Origin: an uncultured Collinsella sp.
GTDB lineage: Bacteria > Actinomycetota > Coriobacteriia > Coriobacteriales > Coriobacteriaceae
Assembly: GCA_902494935.1 (NCBI GenBank)
Contig: CABUVH010000032.1
Coordinates: forward strand, 1-14,739
Direction of reading: 5' to 3'
Length of the DNA stretch: 14,739 nucleotides
A program made the translations under genes and the position numbers. Under the pieces are notes generated by a model. The model saw only the letters and a list, made by a program, of their open reading frames with translations, ran no database searches and was not told the DNA's origin. Shown here in pieces: positions 1 to 6,401 of this stretch (positions are counted from its first letter, which is position 1; every line of letters begins with the position of its first letter).

Positions 1-1239
1 AGCGGCGGAAGCGGAGGTCTCCTCGACATCCTCATCCTCGCGACCAGGGGTCATGAGGTTGAACTTGGTGATGGCGAAGCGGAACACGAGGTAGAAGACC
101 ACGAAGGCAGCGATGCCCAGCGGGATGATCATCCAGGTGTTGGCAGCAGCCGGGAGGCTAGAGGAGAACAGGAGGTCGGTAGCACCAGCGGAGAAGCAGA
201 AGCCAGCACGGAAACCAACATAGTAGGTGATGATGGTGAAGATGCCGTACAGGGCAGCGTACACGACGTAGAGCGGGAAGCACAGGAACATGAAGCCGAA
301 CTCGAAGGGCTCGGTGACGCCGCAGACGAAGGCGCAGATAGCAGCGGAGACAACCAGGCCGATAGCAGCCTTCTTGTTCTTAGCGGTCTGAACCATAGCC
401 AGGGCAGCGCCCGGGATACCGAACATCATGCAGGGGAAGAAGCCGGACATGTACATACCGAGGCTCCACTTGACGTCAGCGGAGGTCTCGCCAGCCCAGA
501 AGTGGGTCAGGTCGCCAAGGCCGATGGTGTCGAACCAGAACACGTTGTTGAGTGCGTGGTGCAGACCGGTCGGGATGAGCAGGCGGTTGAGGAAGGCGTA
601 GATGCCAGCGCCGATGCCACCCATAGCAGCGATACCCTCGCCCAGAGCGACGAGCGCACCGAAGATGAGGGGCCAAGCAAAGAGCAGGACGACGGAGACG
701 ACGATGCAGATGACGGCGGTCATGATGGCGACACAACGCTTGCCGGAGAAGAAGGCCAGCCAGTCGGGAAGACGGGTGTCCTTGAACTTGTTGTAGCAAG
801 TACCACCGATGACGGCGGACAGGATACCGATGAAGGAGTTGCCAGCGATCTTGGAGAACGCGATGCCCTCGGTCGTGGCAAGCCAAGCGGTCTGAGCATC
901 GGCATCCATACCACGAATGGTACCAACAACAGCGGGGTTCAGGAGCTGCTGGATCATCAGGAAGGCGACGAGGCCAGCGAGGCCAGCGGTGCCATCGTGA
1001 TCGTCGGCAAGGCCGACAGCGGCGCCGACTGCGAACAGCCAGGCCATGTTATCGATAAGAGCGCCGCCTGCCTTGATGAGCAGGAAGCCGGCGGTATAGG
1101 CAAAACCGGTAGTGTCACCGGCAGCACCCATGACTGCGGGAGCGAGCAGGTAGCCCACGCCCATAAGAATACCTGCGACAGGAAGCGCCGCGACGGGAAG
1201 CATCAGCGCTTTGCCGAGCTTCTGGAGGTACTTCATCAT
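1..1239 (-). CDS. nagE: PTS transporter EIIC, N-acetylglucosamine type (3' end cut by window)
   Basis: This is the membrane channel subunit of a sugar phosphotransferase system, which imports a sugar while it is phosphorylated by EIIB. 413 codons are visible, with about ten hydrophobic segments. Family landmarks are LPDWLAFFSGKR (157-168), NRLLIPTGLHHALN (218-231), GMYMSGFFPCMMFGIPGAAL (261-280), the GVTEP motif with its sugar-binding Glu (307-311) and FNLMTPGRED near the end. RLLIPTGLH and the MSGFFP/MMFG block resemble E. coli NagE more than PtsG, so GlcNAc is the best substrate guess; glucose is the alternative. After TPGRED an acidic linker begins, suggesting a fused EIIB that lies outside the window. 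The start is the first of two adjacent ATG codons, eight bases after GGAGGAG. Codons are strongly biased, as in a highly expressed gene. A 535-base regulatory region lies upstream. Confidence 0.93.
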   Translation of the reverse strand, partial: MMKYLQKLGKALMLPVAALPVAGILMGVGYLLAPAVMGAAGDTTGFAYTAGFLLIKAGGALIDNMAWLFAVGAAVGLADDHDGTAGLAGLVAFLMIQQLLNPAVVGTIRGMDADAQTAWLATTEGIAFSKIAGNSFIGILSAVIGGTCYNKFKDTRLPDWLAFFSGKRCVAIMTAVICIVVSVVLLFAWPLIFGALVALGEGIAAMGGIGAGIYAFLNRLLIPTGLHHALNNVFWFDTIGLGDLTHFWAGETSADVKWSLGMYMSGFFPCMMFGIPGAALAMVQTAKNKKAAIGLVVSAAICAFVCGVTEPFEFGFMFLCFPLYVVYAALYGIFTIITYYVGFRAGFCFSAGATDLLFSSSLPAAANTWMIIPLGIAAFVVFYLVFRFAITKFNLMTPGREDEDVEETSASAA

Positions 1240-1434
1240 ATTGGTATCTCCTCCAACCTTTCTTTCGTTGTTCACCAACGAGTTCCATGTCCGCGCCTTG
1301 TGCATACCGGCTTCTCCGCTTGCCGGCATTGGTGCGCAAACTTAGACAACCCAGTCCCTTTTCTCGGGTTGCTGGTATGTTCGGTAGCACACACTCAATT
1401 CAAACGTCCACCACATTTCGTTCAAATTACTATA
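1240..1434 (-). promoter_or_regulatory. Leader and possible promoter of the EIIC gene
   Basis: On the minus strand a TATAGT hexamer (1429-1434) could be the -10 box. The position 17 bases further up reads CAAAAA, a poor -35, so an activator may be needed. A transcript starting near 1422 would have a leader of about 180 bases. The leader can form three hairpins: 1347-1352 with 1366-1371 (6 bp), 1304-1311 with 1322-1329 (8 bp including one G-U) and 1266-1270 with 1276-1280 (5 bp). I found no convincing RAT antiterminator sequence and no U-tract, so attenuation is unproven. The ribosome binding site GGAGGAG lies at the end of the leader. Confidence 0.35.
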
Positions 1435-1442
1435 TCGTTGCC

Positions 1443-1475
1443 AAACGGTTATTTTTGGCCCGTAAACGGTAATTT
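1443..1475. repeat. Twelve-bp direct repeat, 21-bp period, next to the putative EIIC -10 box
   Basis: AAACGGTTATTT (1443-1454) and AAACGGTAATTT (1464-1475) match at 11 of 12 positions and start 21 bases apart, which is two helical turns. The proximal copy ends nine bases from the TATAGT hexamer and covers the usual -35 position. This spacing is what one expects of a tandem activator or repressor site. The cognate regulator is not visible. Confidence 0.5.
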
Positions 1476-1550
1476 GCGCAGGTAGATGTGCTGCGTTTCT
1501 TTCATTACCAAACTAATTCTTAGCAATTTCCATTCGATTTCATCTCAAAA

Positions 1551-1596
1551 GTGGTTACTACCAGATGAACAGTGGTACCACATTGTTACTACCAGT
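1551..1596. promoter_or_regulatory. Cluster of TGGT/ACCA operator-like sites, GntR/HutC style
   Basis: TGGTTACTACCA (1552-1563) and TTGTTACTACCA (1583-1594) share the identical 11-mer GTTACTACCAG and start 31 bases apart, three helical turns. Between them lies the perfect palindrome GTGGTACCAC (1572-1581). The TGGT-N4-ACCA layout matches the known operator pattern of HutC-subfamily GntR regulators such as DasR and NagR, which control amino-sugar genes. That fits a GlcNAc-type PTS gene downstream. No GntR gene lies in the window, so the assignment is inferred from motif and context. Confidence 0.5.
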
Positions 1597-1601
1597 TTGG
1601 C

Positions 1602-1615
1602 CGAAATCGTTTTCA
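1602..1615 (-). promoter_or_regulatory. cre-like catabolite response element
   Basis: The minus strand reads TGAAAACGATTTCG, matching 13 of 14 positions of the cre consensus TGWAANCGNTNWCA. Only the last base differs. cre sites bind CcpA-type LacI-family regulators in Gram-positive bacteria and often lie near PTS genes. Whether this organism has a CcpA equivalent cannot be seen here. The site is about 170 bases above the putative EIIC -10 box. Confidence 0.5.
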
Positions 1616-1694
1616 CTTTACATGAATAAAGTCTCCAAGAATTTGTATATAACCTCTCCCCTACCACCCTCTTCCCCGCCCGTCCCTGCAACGC

Positions 1695-1730
1695 AAAAAG
1701 CCCCCTAGAACGATGTCAGTTCTAGGGGGC
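1695..1730 (-). terminator. Intrinsic terminator of the SurA-N-like gene
   Basis: A perfect 12-bp stem (1700-1711 with 1719-1730) with a 7-base loop is followed on the minus strand by TTTTT (1695-1699). It lies 45 bases past the stop codon of the SurA-N-like gene and insulates that gene from the EIIC promoter region. The plus strand lacks a T-tract, so it should work in one direction only. Confidence 0.9.
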
Positions 1731-1774
1731 TTCATCAGATATTTCGGCTTCGTACTCGAAGGCTCAGGCAATCT

Positions 1775-2857
1775 TTACGCAAACAGGCCGTAGATGCTGA
1801 TGTTGGCCTTGGCGTAGAGGCCGTTAGCATACTCGGTCCACTTGGAGCTGGCGCTCGAAGCCTGCGAGGAATACTGCTGATAAGCAGTGTAGTAGGCGGT
1901 CATGGCCTGCTTGTAAGTGGCGCTATCGGTCGTAAAGGCATCATCGGCAAAGGCCTTGGCATAGGTGCTGTCGGCGTCCTTCCAGGTGCCCTTCTCGCTA
2001 TCCCACTCGTCACCGGCAAGGTTGATGATGTAGTCGGCGTAGTCCTTGCTCGCGGTCTCCTCGTTGCCGTCAGCAGGCTCGGTCGGGGCGGTCGGCATGC
2101 TTGCGGAGTTGTCTCCGACCTTCTTCTTGTAGAGCTTCTGCAGCGTCGCGGACTGACGGACGATCTGCTTGGCCTGGTCCTTGGACACGCCGTACTGCGT
2201 GGCCATGGTCTTGTAGTCGGAGGTGCCGATGGAATCCTCGGCGTACTTCTTCATCTCCTTAGAAGAGACGGTGATGCCCTCGTCCTCGGCAGCATCGAGC
2301 AGGATCTTGTTGCGCACGTAGGACAGGATGACGTCGGCAGAGGGAGCGGTGTAGTTGCCATCGCCATCCTTGACGGTATCGAGGCTGTACTGGCTCTCAA
2401 TGGCCTCGCGCGCGGTGATGTCGCTCTTCTTGCCGTTGTAGCTGTAGCTTGCCACGGTCGAATCGAGCTGGTCCTCGGTGAGGGTCGCCGAGCCGACGCC
2501 CTTGCCGCCAAAACCACCGTTGCCGATAAAGAAGCCGACCACCGCAGCGATCACGACTGCAACAACGAAGGCGGCAATCATCGTCTTCTTGTGCTTGGAT
2601 GCATGGTCGTCCACGTCGGAGTCGTCCTCGTCCTGCTCCTCGGGCATGAGGTTCTCGTCAGCGGCATCCGCGGCAATCTGAGCCTCCAGGCGGGCGTCCT
2701 CCTCCTCGGCCGTCGTACCGGCAGCAATGTGCTCGGCAGACGTACCGGCGACCAGATCGATCTTCTCGTCCTCGTCACCGTCGGGACCTTCGCCGCGCTC
2801 GATAATCTGGATGCCGTCGATCTCGTCCTTCTCGTCCTTCTTTTGAATCAGACCCAT
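1775..2857 (-). CDS. Membrane-anchored SurA-N-like chaperone or foldase-type protein
   Basis: The 360-residue product has three parts. Residues 1-90 are strongly acidic and probably disordered in the cytoplasm. One membrane span at about 92-112 is preceded by KHKK, placing the C-terminus outside the cell. The extracytoplasmic part (about 120-360) contains a helical stretch at about 174-246 of the SurA N-terminal type (ADVILSYVRNKILLDAAEDE, then GVSKDQAKQIVRQ). That fold is found in SurA, PrsA and trigger-factor relatives, which bind unfolded secreted proteins. No parvulin PPIase domain is recognisable, so a chaperone role is more likely than isomerase activity. There is no lipobox, unlike PrsA. 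The start ATG follows AAGGAG by eight bases. The gene appears monocistronic, with its own terminator at 1695-1730. Confidence 0.8.
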   Translation of the reverse strand: MGLIQKKDEKDEIDGIQIIERGEGPDGDEDEKIDLVAGTSAEHIAAGTTAEEEDARLEAQIAADAADENLMPEEQDEDDSDVDDHASKHKKTMIAAFVVAVVIAAVVGFFIGNGGFGGKGVGSATLTEDQLDSTVASYSYNGKKSDITAREAIESQYSLDTVKDGDGNYTAPSADVILSYVRNKILLDAAEDEGITVSSKEMKKYAEDSIGTSDYKTMATQYGVSKDQAKQIVRQSATLQKLYKKKVGDNSASMPTAPTEPADGNEETASKDYADYIINLAGDEWDSEKGTWKDADSTYAKAFADDAFTTDSATYKQAMTAYYTAYQQYSSQASSASSKWTEYANGLYAKANISIYGLFA

Positions 2858-2895
2858 ATCAGTTACTCCTTGTTAGGAAACATAGTCCGCAATAT

Positions 2896-2971
2896 AATAC
2901 GCCCGACAGAGCGCCGGGCGTATTGATTCTCAGGTTATACGCAAACACTTAAGTACTATTTAGGCGTTTGC
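2896..2971 (-). terminator. Two tandem hairpins after icd, possible terminator
   Basis: Directly after the icd stop the minus strand can form a hairpin at 2941-2971 (GCAAAC arms, about 11 pairs with one mismatch and one G-U). A second hairpin has a perfect 10-bp stem (2896-2905 with 2915-2924) and a 9-base loop, followed by an AT-rich tail, TATATTG. Neither has a proper T-tract, so termination is plausible but may be weak. The same stretch must hold the promoter of the SurA-N-like gene unless that gene is read from upstream. I see no good -35/-10 pair. Confidence 0.5.
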
Positions 2972-2983
2972 AGTCTGCATGCC

Positions 2984-4069
2984 TTAGGCCAGGTGCGCGA
3001 TAACAGCATCGGCAAAGGCCTGCGTGCCCACAGCGCCCTCAACGGAGCCGGTCTGGGCACGACGAACGTCGCCGGTAACCTGCTCACCCTCGTCGAGCGT
3101 GGCAGAAACGGCGGCGCGAATGCGATTGGCCGCGTCGTTCTCGCCCAGGTGATCGAGCATCATCGCAGCAGAGAGGATCTCGGCCGTGGGGTTAGCGATA
3201 TCCTGGCCAGCGATATCGGGCGCGGAGCCGTGCGTTGCCTCGAAAATGGCGCAGTCGGCACCGATGTTGGAGCCGGGGGCCATGCCCAAACCACCCACGA
3301 GGCCGGCGCACAGGTCGCTCACGATGTCGCCGTACAGGTTGGGCAGCACCAGGACATCGAAGTCGTTGGGGTTCTGGACCAGGCCCATGCAGGTGGCGTC
3401 GACAATCTTATCGTTGAACTCGATATCGGGATAGTTGGCGGCCACCTCGCGCGCAACGCGCAGGAACAGGCCGTCGGTCGCCTTCATAATGTTGGCCTTG
3501 TGCACGGCCGTCACCTTTTTGCGGCCGCAGCGGCGGGCGTACTCAAAGGCGTACTCCACAATGCGACGGCTCTTGGCGATGGAAATCGGCTTGATCGAGA
3601 TGGCGGAATCCGCGGCGAAGGTCTTCTGGCCCGAGCGCTCGACGAGCTGCGAGAGCTCCTCGACCTCGGCAGCCCCCTCATCGAACTCGATGCCGGCATA
3701 GAGGTCCTCGGTGTTCTCGCGCACGATAACCAGGTCGACGTCGCGGAAGCGCGAGCCGTCGCCCGGCTGCGACAGGCAGGGGCGCACGCAGGCGTACAGG
3801 TCAAAATGCTTGCGCAGGGCGACGTTAACGCTGCGGAAACCCGTGCCGACCGGCGTGGTGATGGGGCCCTTGATAGCAACCTTGGTCTCGGCGACCGCAT
3901 CGAGCACATGTTGGGGCAGCGGCGTGCCAAACTCGTCCATGACGCCGGCACCGGCCTCCTGGACGTTCCAGTTGATCTGGACACCAGTGGCCTCGACCAC
4001 GCGGCGCATAGCCTGCGTAATCTCGGGACCGATACCGTCACCAGGAATCAGGACTACATCGTGCGCCAT
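2984..4069 (-). CDS. icd: NAD-dependent isocitrate dehydrogenase
   Basis: This soluble enzyme oxidatively decarboxylates isocitrate to 2-oxoglutarate, supplying carbon for glutamate. The 361 residues match the short isocitrate/isopropylmalate dehydrogenase family. Visible features are IPGDGIGPE (8-16), the substrate loop SVNVALRKHFDLYACVRP (80-97) with Ser80, Asn82, Arg86 and Arg96, IVRENTEDLYAGIE (115-128), Lys191 in VHKAN, and catalytic Asp248 and Asp252 in NLYGDIVSD. The SxNVALR loop and RENTEDLYAGIE favour isocitrate over isopropylmalate. The cofactor motif is HGSAPDIAGQD: Asp285-Ile286 replace the Lys-Tyr pair that binds the 2'-phosphate in E. coli NADP-ICDH, indicating NAD. The ATG lies six bases after the upstream stop, and its GAGGAG site overlaps the end of that gene, so the two are probably coupled. 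Confidence 0.92.
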   Translation of the reverse strand: MAHDVVLIPGDGIGPEITQAMRRVVEATGVQINWNVQEAGAGVMDEFGTPLPQHVLDAVAETKVAIKGPITTPVGTGFRSVNVALRKHFDLYACVRPCLSQPGDGSRFRDVDLVIVRENTEDLYAGIEFDEGAAEVEELSQLVERSGQKTFAADSAISIKPISIAKSRRIVEYAFEYARRCGRKKVTAVHKANIMKATDGLFLRVAREVAANYPDIEFNDKIVDATCMGLVQNPNDFDVLVLPNLYGDIVSDLCAGLVGGLGMAPGSNIGADCAIFEATHGSAPDIAGQDIANPTAEILSAAMMLDHLGENDAANRIRAAVSATLDEGEQVTGDVRRAQTGSVEGAVGTQAFADAVIAHLA

Positions 4070-4075
4070 AATCTG

Positions 4076-4774
4076 TTACTCCTCGTCTTCGGCGTCGTCA
4101 GATTTTTTTACGCTAGCACGCTTCTTCTTTTTGGAGAGATCCAGGCCAAAACGTTTAACAAGCATTTCGCAAATCTCGCTCGAACGGGCCTTGAGATAGC
4201 TACCCTTGCCGTTCTCGGCATCGAACTTAAGGCGCAGCGCGAGCTTCTCGGCGACCTCGGCGTCAATCTCGCCCCGGCCAAACTCGTACAGGCAACCGAG
4301 CATGTCGCGATACTCGAGGTCGCCGTGGTAGCACTGGATGGCCTCGTCCAGGATGGGCCAAGCCTCGCGCGAACGCTCGACGCTCGTGGCGCCCCACACG
4401 CACAGCAGGCGGAAGGCGGCATAGCGCAGCGTGGACGAAATCTCATCGAACAGCGCGGTCTCGGCGCCCTCAAAGGCATCGCCCAGCTGCTCGGGGCAGG
4501 TGGTGGCGAGCGCCGCCAGGGCATCGAGAGCCTCCCAGCGGGTCTGAGCCTCGGGGCGGTCGAGCGCCTCGATCAGCGCGGGCACGCAGGGCACGACGCG
4601 CTGCGGATCGCGCTCGGCAAGCAGGTGCAGCACGCGGGCGGCAAACTGACGGATGCGGCGCGTGGGGCAGCCGAGCTCCTGGACCAGGCGGTCGACGGCG
4701 TTCTCGTTCTCCTCTGCCAGCTGGAGCTGTGCCAGCTCCTCGTCGGTGAGCTGTTCGTCTTTGTTTTCTGCCAT
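4076..4774 (-). CDS. HEAT-repeat-like helical protein
   Basis: The 232-residue protein is predicted soluble and almost entirely helical. Residues 25-130 contain two or three helix pairs of the HEAT/armadillo kind, for example RRIRQFAARVLHLLAERDPQ (39-58) and ALIEALDRPEAQTRWEALDA (66-85), a scaffold usually used to bind other proteins. Both ends are charged: an acidic N-terminus (1-25) and a Lys-rich then acidic tail (215-232) with KKKKR. No catalytic motif is visible. The gene sits between a small membrane protein and icd, 15 bases after the former and six before the latter, so it is part of this transcription unit. The start ATG follows AGAGGT by four bases. I do not recognise a named family; the exact function is unknown. 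Confidence 0.8.
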   Translation of the reverse strand: MAENKDEQLTDEELAQLQLAEENENAVDRLVQELGCPTRRIRQFAARVLHLLAERDPQRVVPCVPALIEALDRPEAQTRWEALDALAALATTCPEQLGDAFEGAETALFDEISSTLRYAAFRLLCVWGATSVERSREAWPILDEAIQCYHGDLEYRDMLGCLYEFGRGEIDAEVAEKLALRLKFDAENGKGSYLKARSSEICEMLVKRFGLDLSKKKKRASVKKSDDAEDEE

Positions 4775-4789
4775 AATTACCTCTTTTTA

Positions 4790-5218
4790 CTATTTCTTAG
4801 CGTGCTTGTCAGCACCCTTGCTGTCATCGGTGACCGAGATGAGCTGTCGGTCGGCCGCGCCATTGCGACGCGCACGGCGGCGCTCCTCGGCATCGCCCGC
4901 GTCGGCGGCGGCGCGGTGAGCCTTGTTAACGTTAAAGACCTCGTCGTGCTTGCGCCACGGACCGACGGACTCGCCAAAGCTCATCTTAAGACCGGCGATA
5001 AAGCCGCCGAGCCAGCCGATCGGCGCAAACTGCACCAGCGGGAACAGCGAGAACACCCAGGTCAGTAGGACGACTGCCGCCGCTCCTGCAAAATTGGCAA
5101 TCCAGTAGTCGCGCTTGGTGATCACGCGCTTTTCGCACGCCCACTGGCCGCACAAAAAGCCAATGTAGATCGCAAAGAGAAAGAGCACCAGCGCTAGTAC
5201 CACGAACGTCCAGTTCAT
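4790..5218 (-). CDS. Small integral membrane protein of unknown function
   Basis: The 142-residue product has hydrophobic segments at about 4-24 and 38-60, and a third, weaker one at about 63-79. The C-terminal half (85-142) is charged, with an Arg-rich run EERRRARRNG (111-120), and is probably cytoplasmic. I chose the ATG at 5216-5218 because GGGGAG lies eight bases upstream; a longer reading from 5254 would overlap the preceding gene and lacks such a site. The ribosome binding site is formed by the last codons and stop of the dehydrogenase gene (GGG GAG TAG), so translation is probably coupled. No domain is recognised. Confidence 0.8.
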   Translation of the reverse strand: MNWTFVVLALVLFLFAIYIGFLCGQWACEKRVITKRDYWIANFAGAAAVVLLTWVFSLFPLVQFAPIGWLGGFIAGLKMSFGESVGPWRKHDEVFNVNKAHRAAADAGDAEERRRARRNGAADRQLISVTDDSKGADKHAKK

Positions 5219-5223
5219 GGGCG

Positions 5224-6303
5224 CTACTCCCCGTGATGGTGGCCGCAGCAGCACTCATGGCCGTCGTCATGGCCGTGGCCGCCGCAGCACTCGTGGTCCT
5301 CGCCATGGTGGTGGCCACAACCGCACTCATGGTCGTCGCCGTGCTCGCCGCAACCGCAGCCGTCCTCGTGAGCGCCATGCTCCTCGGGACGATACTGCGA
5401 CCAGTCCAGACCGGCGGCGATGGCGTCGGCCTCCTCCTTGTAGAGGACCGTGATGGCCTGGGTGCCCAGCTTGGCGCCACCGATGGCGTCGAGCATGTCG
5501 TAGAGCGTAAAGGCCACGTCGGCGCCGGGCAGCGTAAGCTCGCGGTCGTCGGCATAGGCGAGTGCCAAGCGCAGGTCCTTGATGAAGTGCTCAACCATAA
5601 AGCCGGGCTTGTAGTCGCCGTCGAGTGCCTTGGGCGCCAGGCTCTCCATGGCGCCGGACTTGCCGGTACCGCCCAGGATCATCTGGCGGGTCTTCTCCAG
5701 GTCAAGGCCGCTCAGCTCGGCAAATGCCATGGCGTCTGCCATGCCGACCATGCAGGCGCCCAGCGACACCTGGTTGGCGAGCTTGGCAGCCTGGCCCTTG
5801 CCGGCGCCGTCGAAGCAGCAGATGTTGGCCGCAAAGGTGGCAAGGATGTCGCGGACCGGCGCGATGTCGTTCTCGGTAGCGCCCACGATAGCCGTGAGCG
5901 TGCCGGCGATAGCTCCCGACTCACCGCCGGTGACGGGGCAGTCAAACGCCATGCGGCCGGAAACCTGGGCGGCCTCGGCAATGTCGCGCGCCAGCTCGGG
6001 CGAGCTCGTGGTGAGGTCGATCAGGACCGCGCCGGGCTTAGTGCACGCGAGCAGGCCGTCGCCCGCCAGGTAGAGCTCCTCGACCTCGGAGGGATAGCCC
6101 ACCATGGTAAAGACGACATCGGCGTTAGCCACGGCATCGGCCGGCGTATCGGCCCAGGCGGCACCGCGCTCGATAAGCGCGACAGCCTTGGACTTGGTGC
6201 GGTTGTTGACCGTGACGGGATAGCCGGCATCCAGGATGTGACCGGCGATGGGGGCACCCATGATTCCGGTGCCGATAAATGCGACGGAGAGCTTGTTTGC
6301 CAT
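5224..6303 (-). CDS. Beta-hydroxyacid dehydrogenase family oxidoreductase with His/Cys-rich tail
   Basis: Residues 1-300 form a complete enzyme of the 3-hydroxyisobutyrate / tartronate-semialdehyde reductase family. The Rossmann motif FIGTGIMGAPIAGHILDAGY lies at 9-28, the substrate loop DCPVTGGESGAIAGTL at 121-136, and catalytic Lys174 in GQAAKLANQ. An Asn-Arg pair at 34-35 follows the second strand, which may favour NADP. The substrate is not readable; hydroxyisobutyrate, tartronate semialdehyde and related acids are options. Unusually, residues 307-359 are an added tail with 14 His and 9 Cys, built from three near-repeats of 12 residues (DHECGCGHHHGE, DHECCGGHGHDD, GHECCCGHHHGE). It looks like a metal-binding appendage for Ni, Zn, Co or Cu. 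The start ATG follows AAAGGAAAGG. The small membrane protein gene follows after five bases. Confidence 0.88.
   Translation of the reverse strand: MANKLSVAFIGTGIMGAPIAGHILDAGYPVTVNNRTKSKAVALIERGAAWADTPADAVANADVVFTMVGYPSEVEELYLAGDGLLACTKPGAVLIDLTTSSPELARDIAEAAQVSGRMAFDCPVTGGESGAIAGTLTAIVGATENDIAPVRDILATFAANICCFDGAGKGQAAKLANQVSLGACMVGMADAMAFAELSGLDLEKTRQMILGGTGKSGAMESLAPKALDGDYKPGFMVEHFIKDLRLALAYADDRELTLPGADVAFTLYDMLDAIGGAKLGTQAITVLYKEEADAIAAGLDWSQYRPEEHGAHEDGCGCGEHGDDHECGCGHHHGEDHECCGGHGHDDGHECCCGHHHGE
5227..5385 (-). other. His/Cys-rich metal-binding tail coding segment
   Basis: These 159 bases encode the last 53 residues of the dehydrogenase. They include three 36-base near-repeats and a preceding GCGCG Cys motif. 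Such tails are known on metal-handling proteins such as SlyD and HypB but are not part of the usual dehydrogenase fold, which ends near residue 300. Confidence 0.85.
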
Positions 6304-6304
6304 G

Positions 6305-6401
6305 AAACCTTTCCTTTTGGGTTGGGTGTTGTTACCAGGTTGAATACTCGATGCCAGCGTTTGGGCTGTGAGTCGAGGGCGATTACGGACGCAGCGCTTG
6401 C
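6305..6401. other. Short spacer between degV and the dehydrogenase gene
   Basis: This 97-base gap is the widest inside the hpf-to-icd cluster apart from the one holding the 7374-7405 terminator. It can form only a weak interrupted hairpin (ACTC and CAGC arms around 6335-6375). I see no convincing promoter or terminator, so the dehydrogenase gene is most simply read from the degV transcript. Confidence 0.4.

Noticed and set aside
1240..1434. RAT-type antiterminator site (LicT/GlcT) in the EIIC leader
   Set aside because: The leader has hairpins but none matches the RAT consensus, and no overlapping terminator with a T-tract is present.
502..1485. A 327-codon plus-strand frame over the EIIC gene
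   Set aside because: The minus strand encodes a continuous EIIC with family motifs. The plus frame crosses the EIIC leader and has no recognisable domain.
2993..5068. A 691-codon open frame on the plus strand
   Set aside because: It runs antisense to icd, the HEAT-like gene and part of the membrane protein gene, which have clear family motifs and ribosome binding sites. Its translation resembles no family and reflects GC-rich third positions on the other strand.
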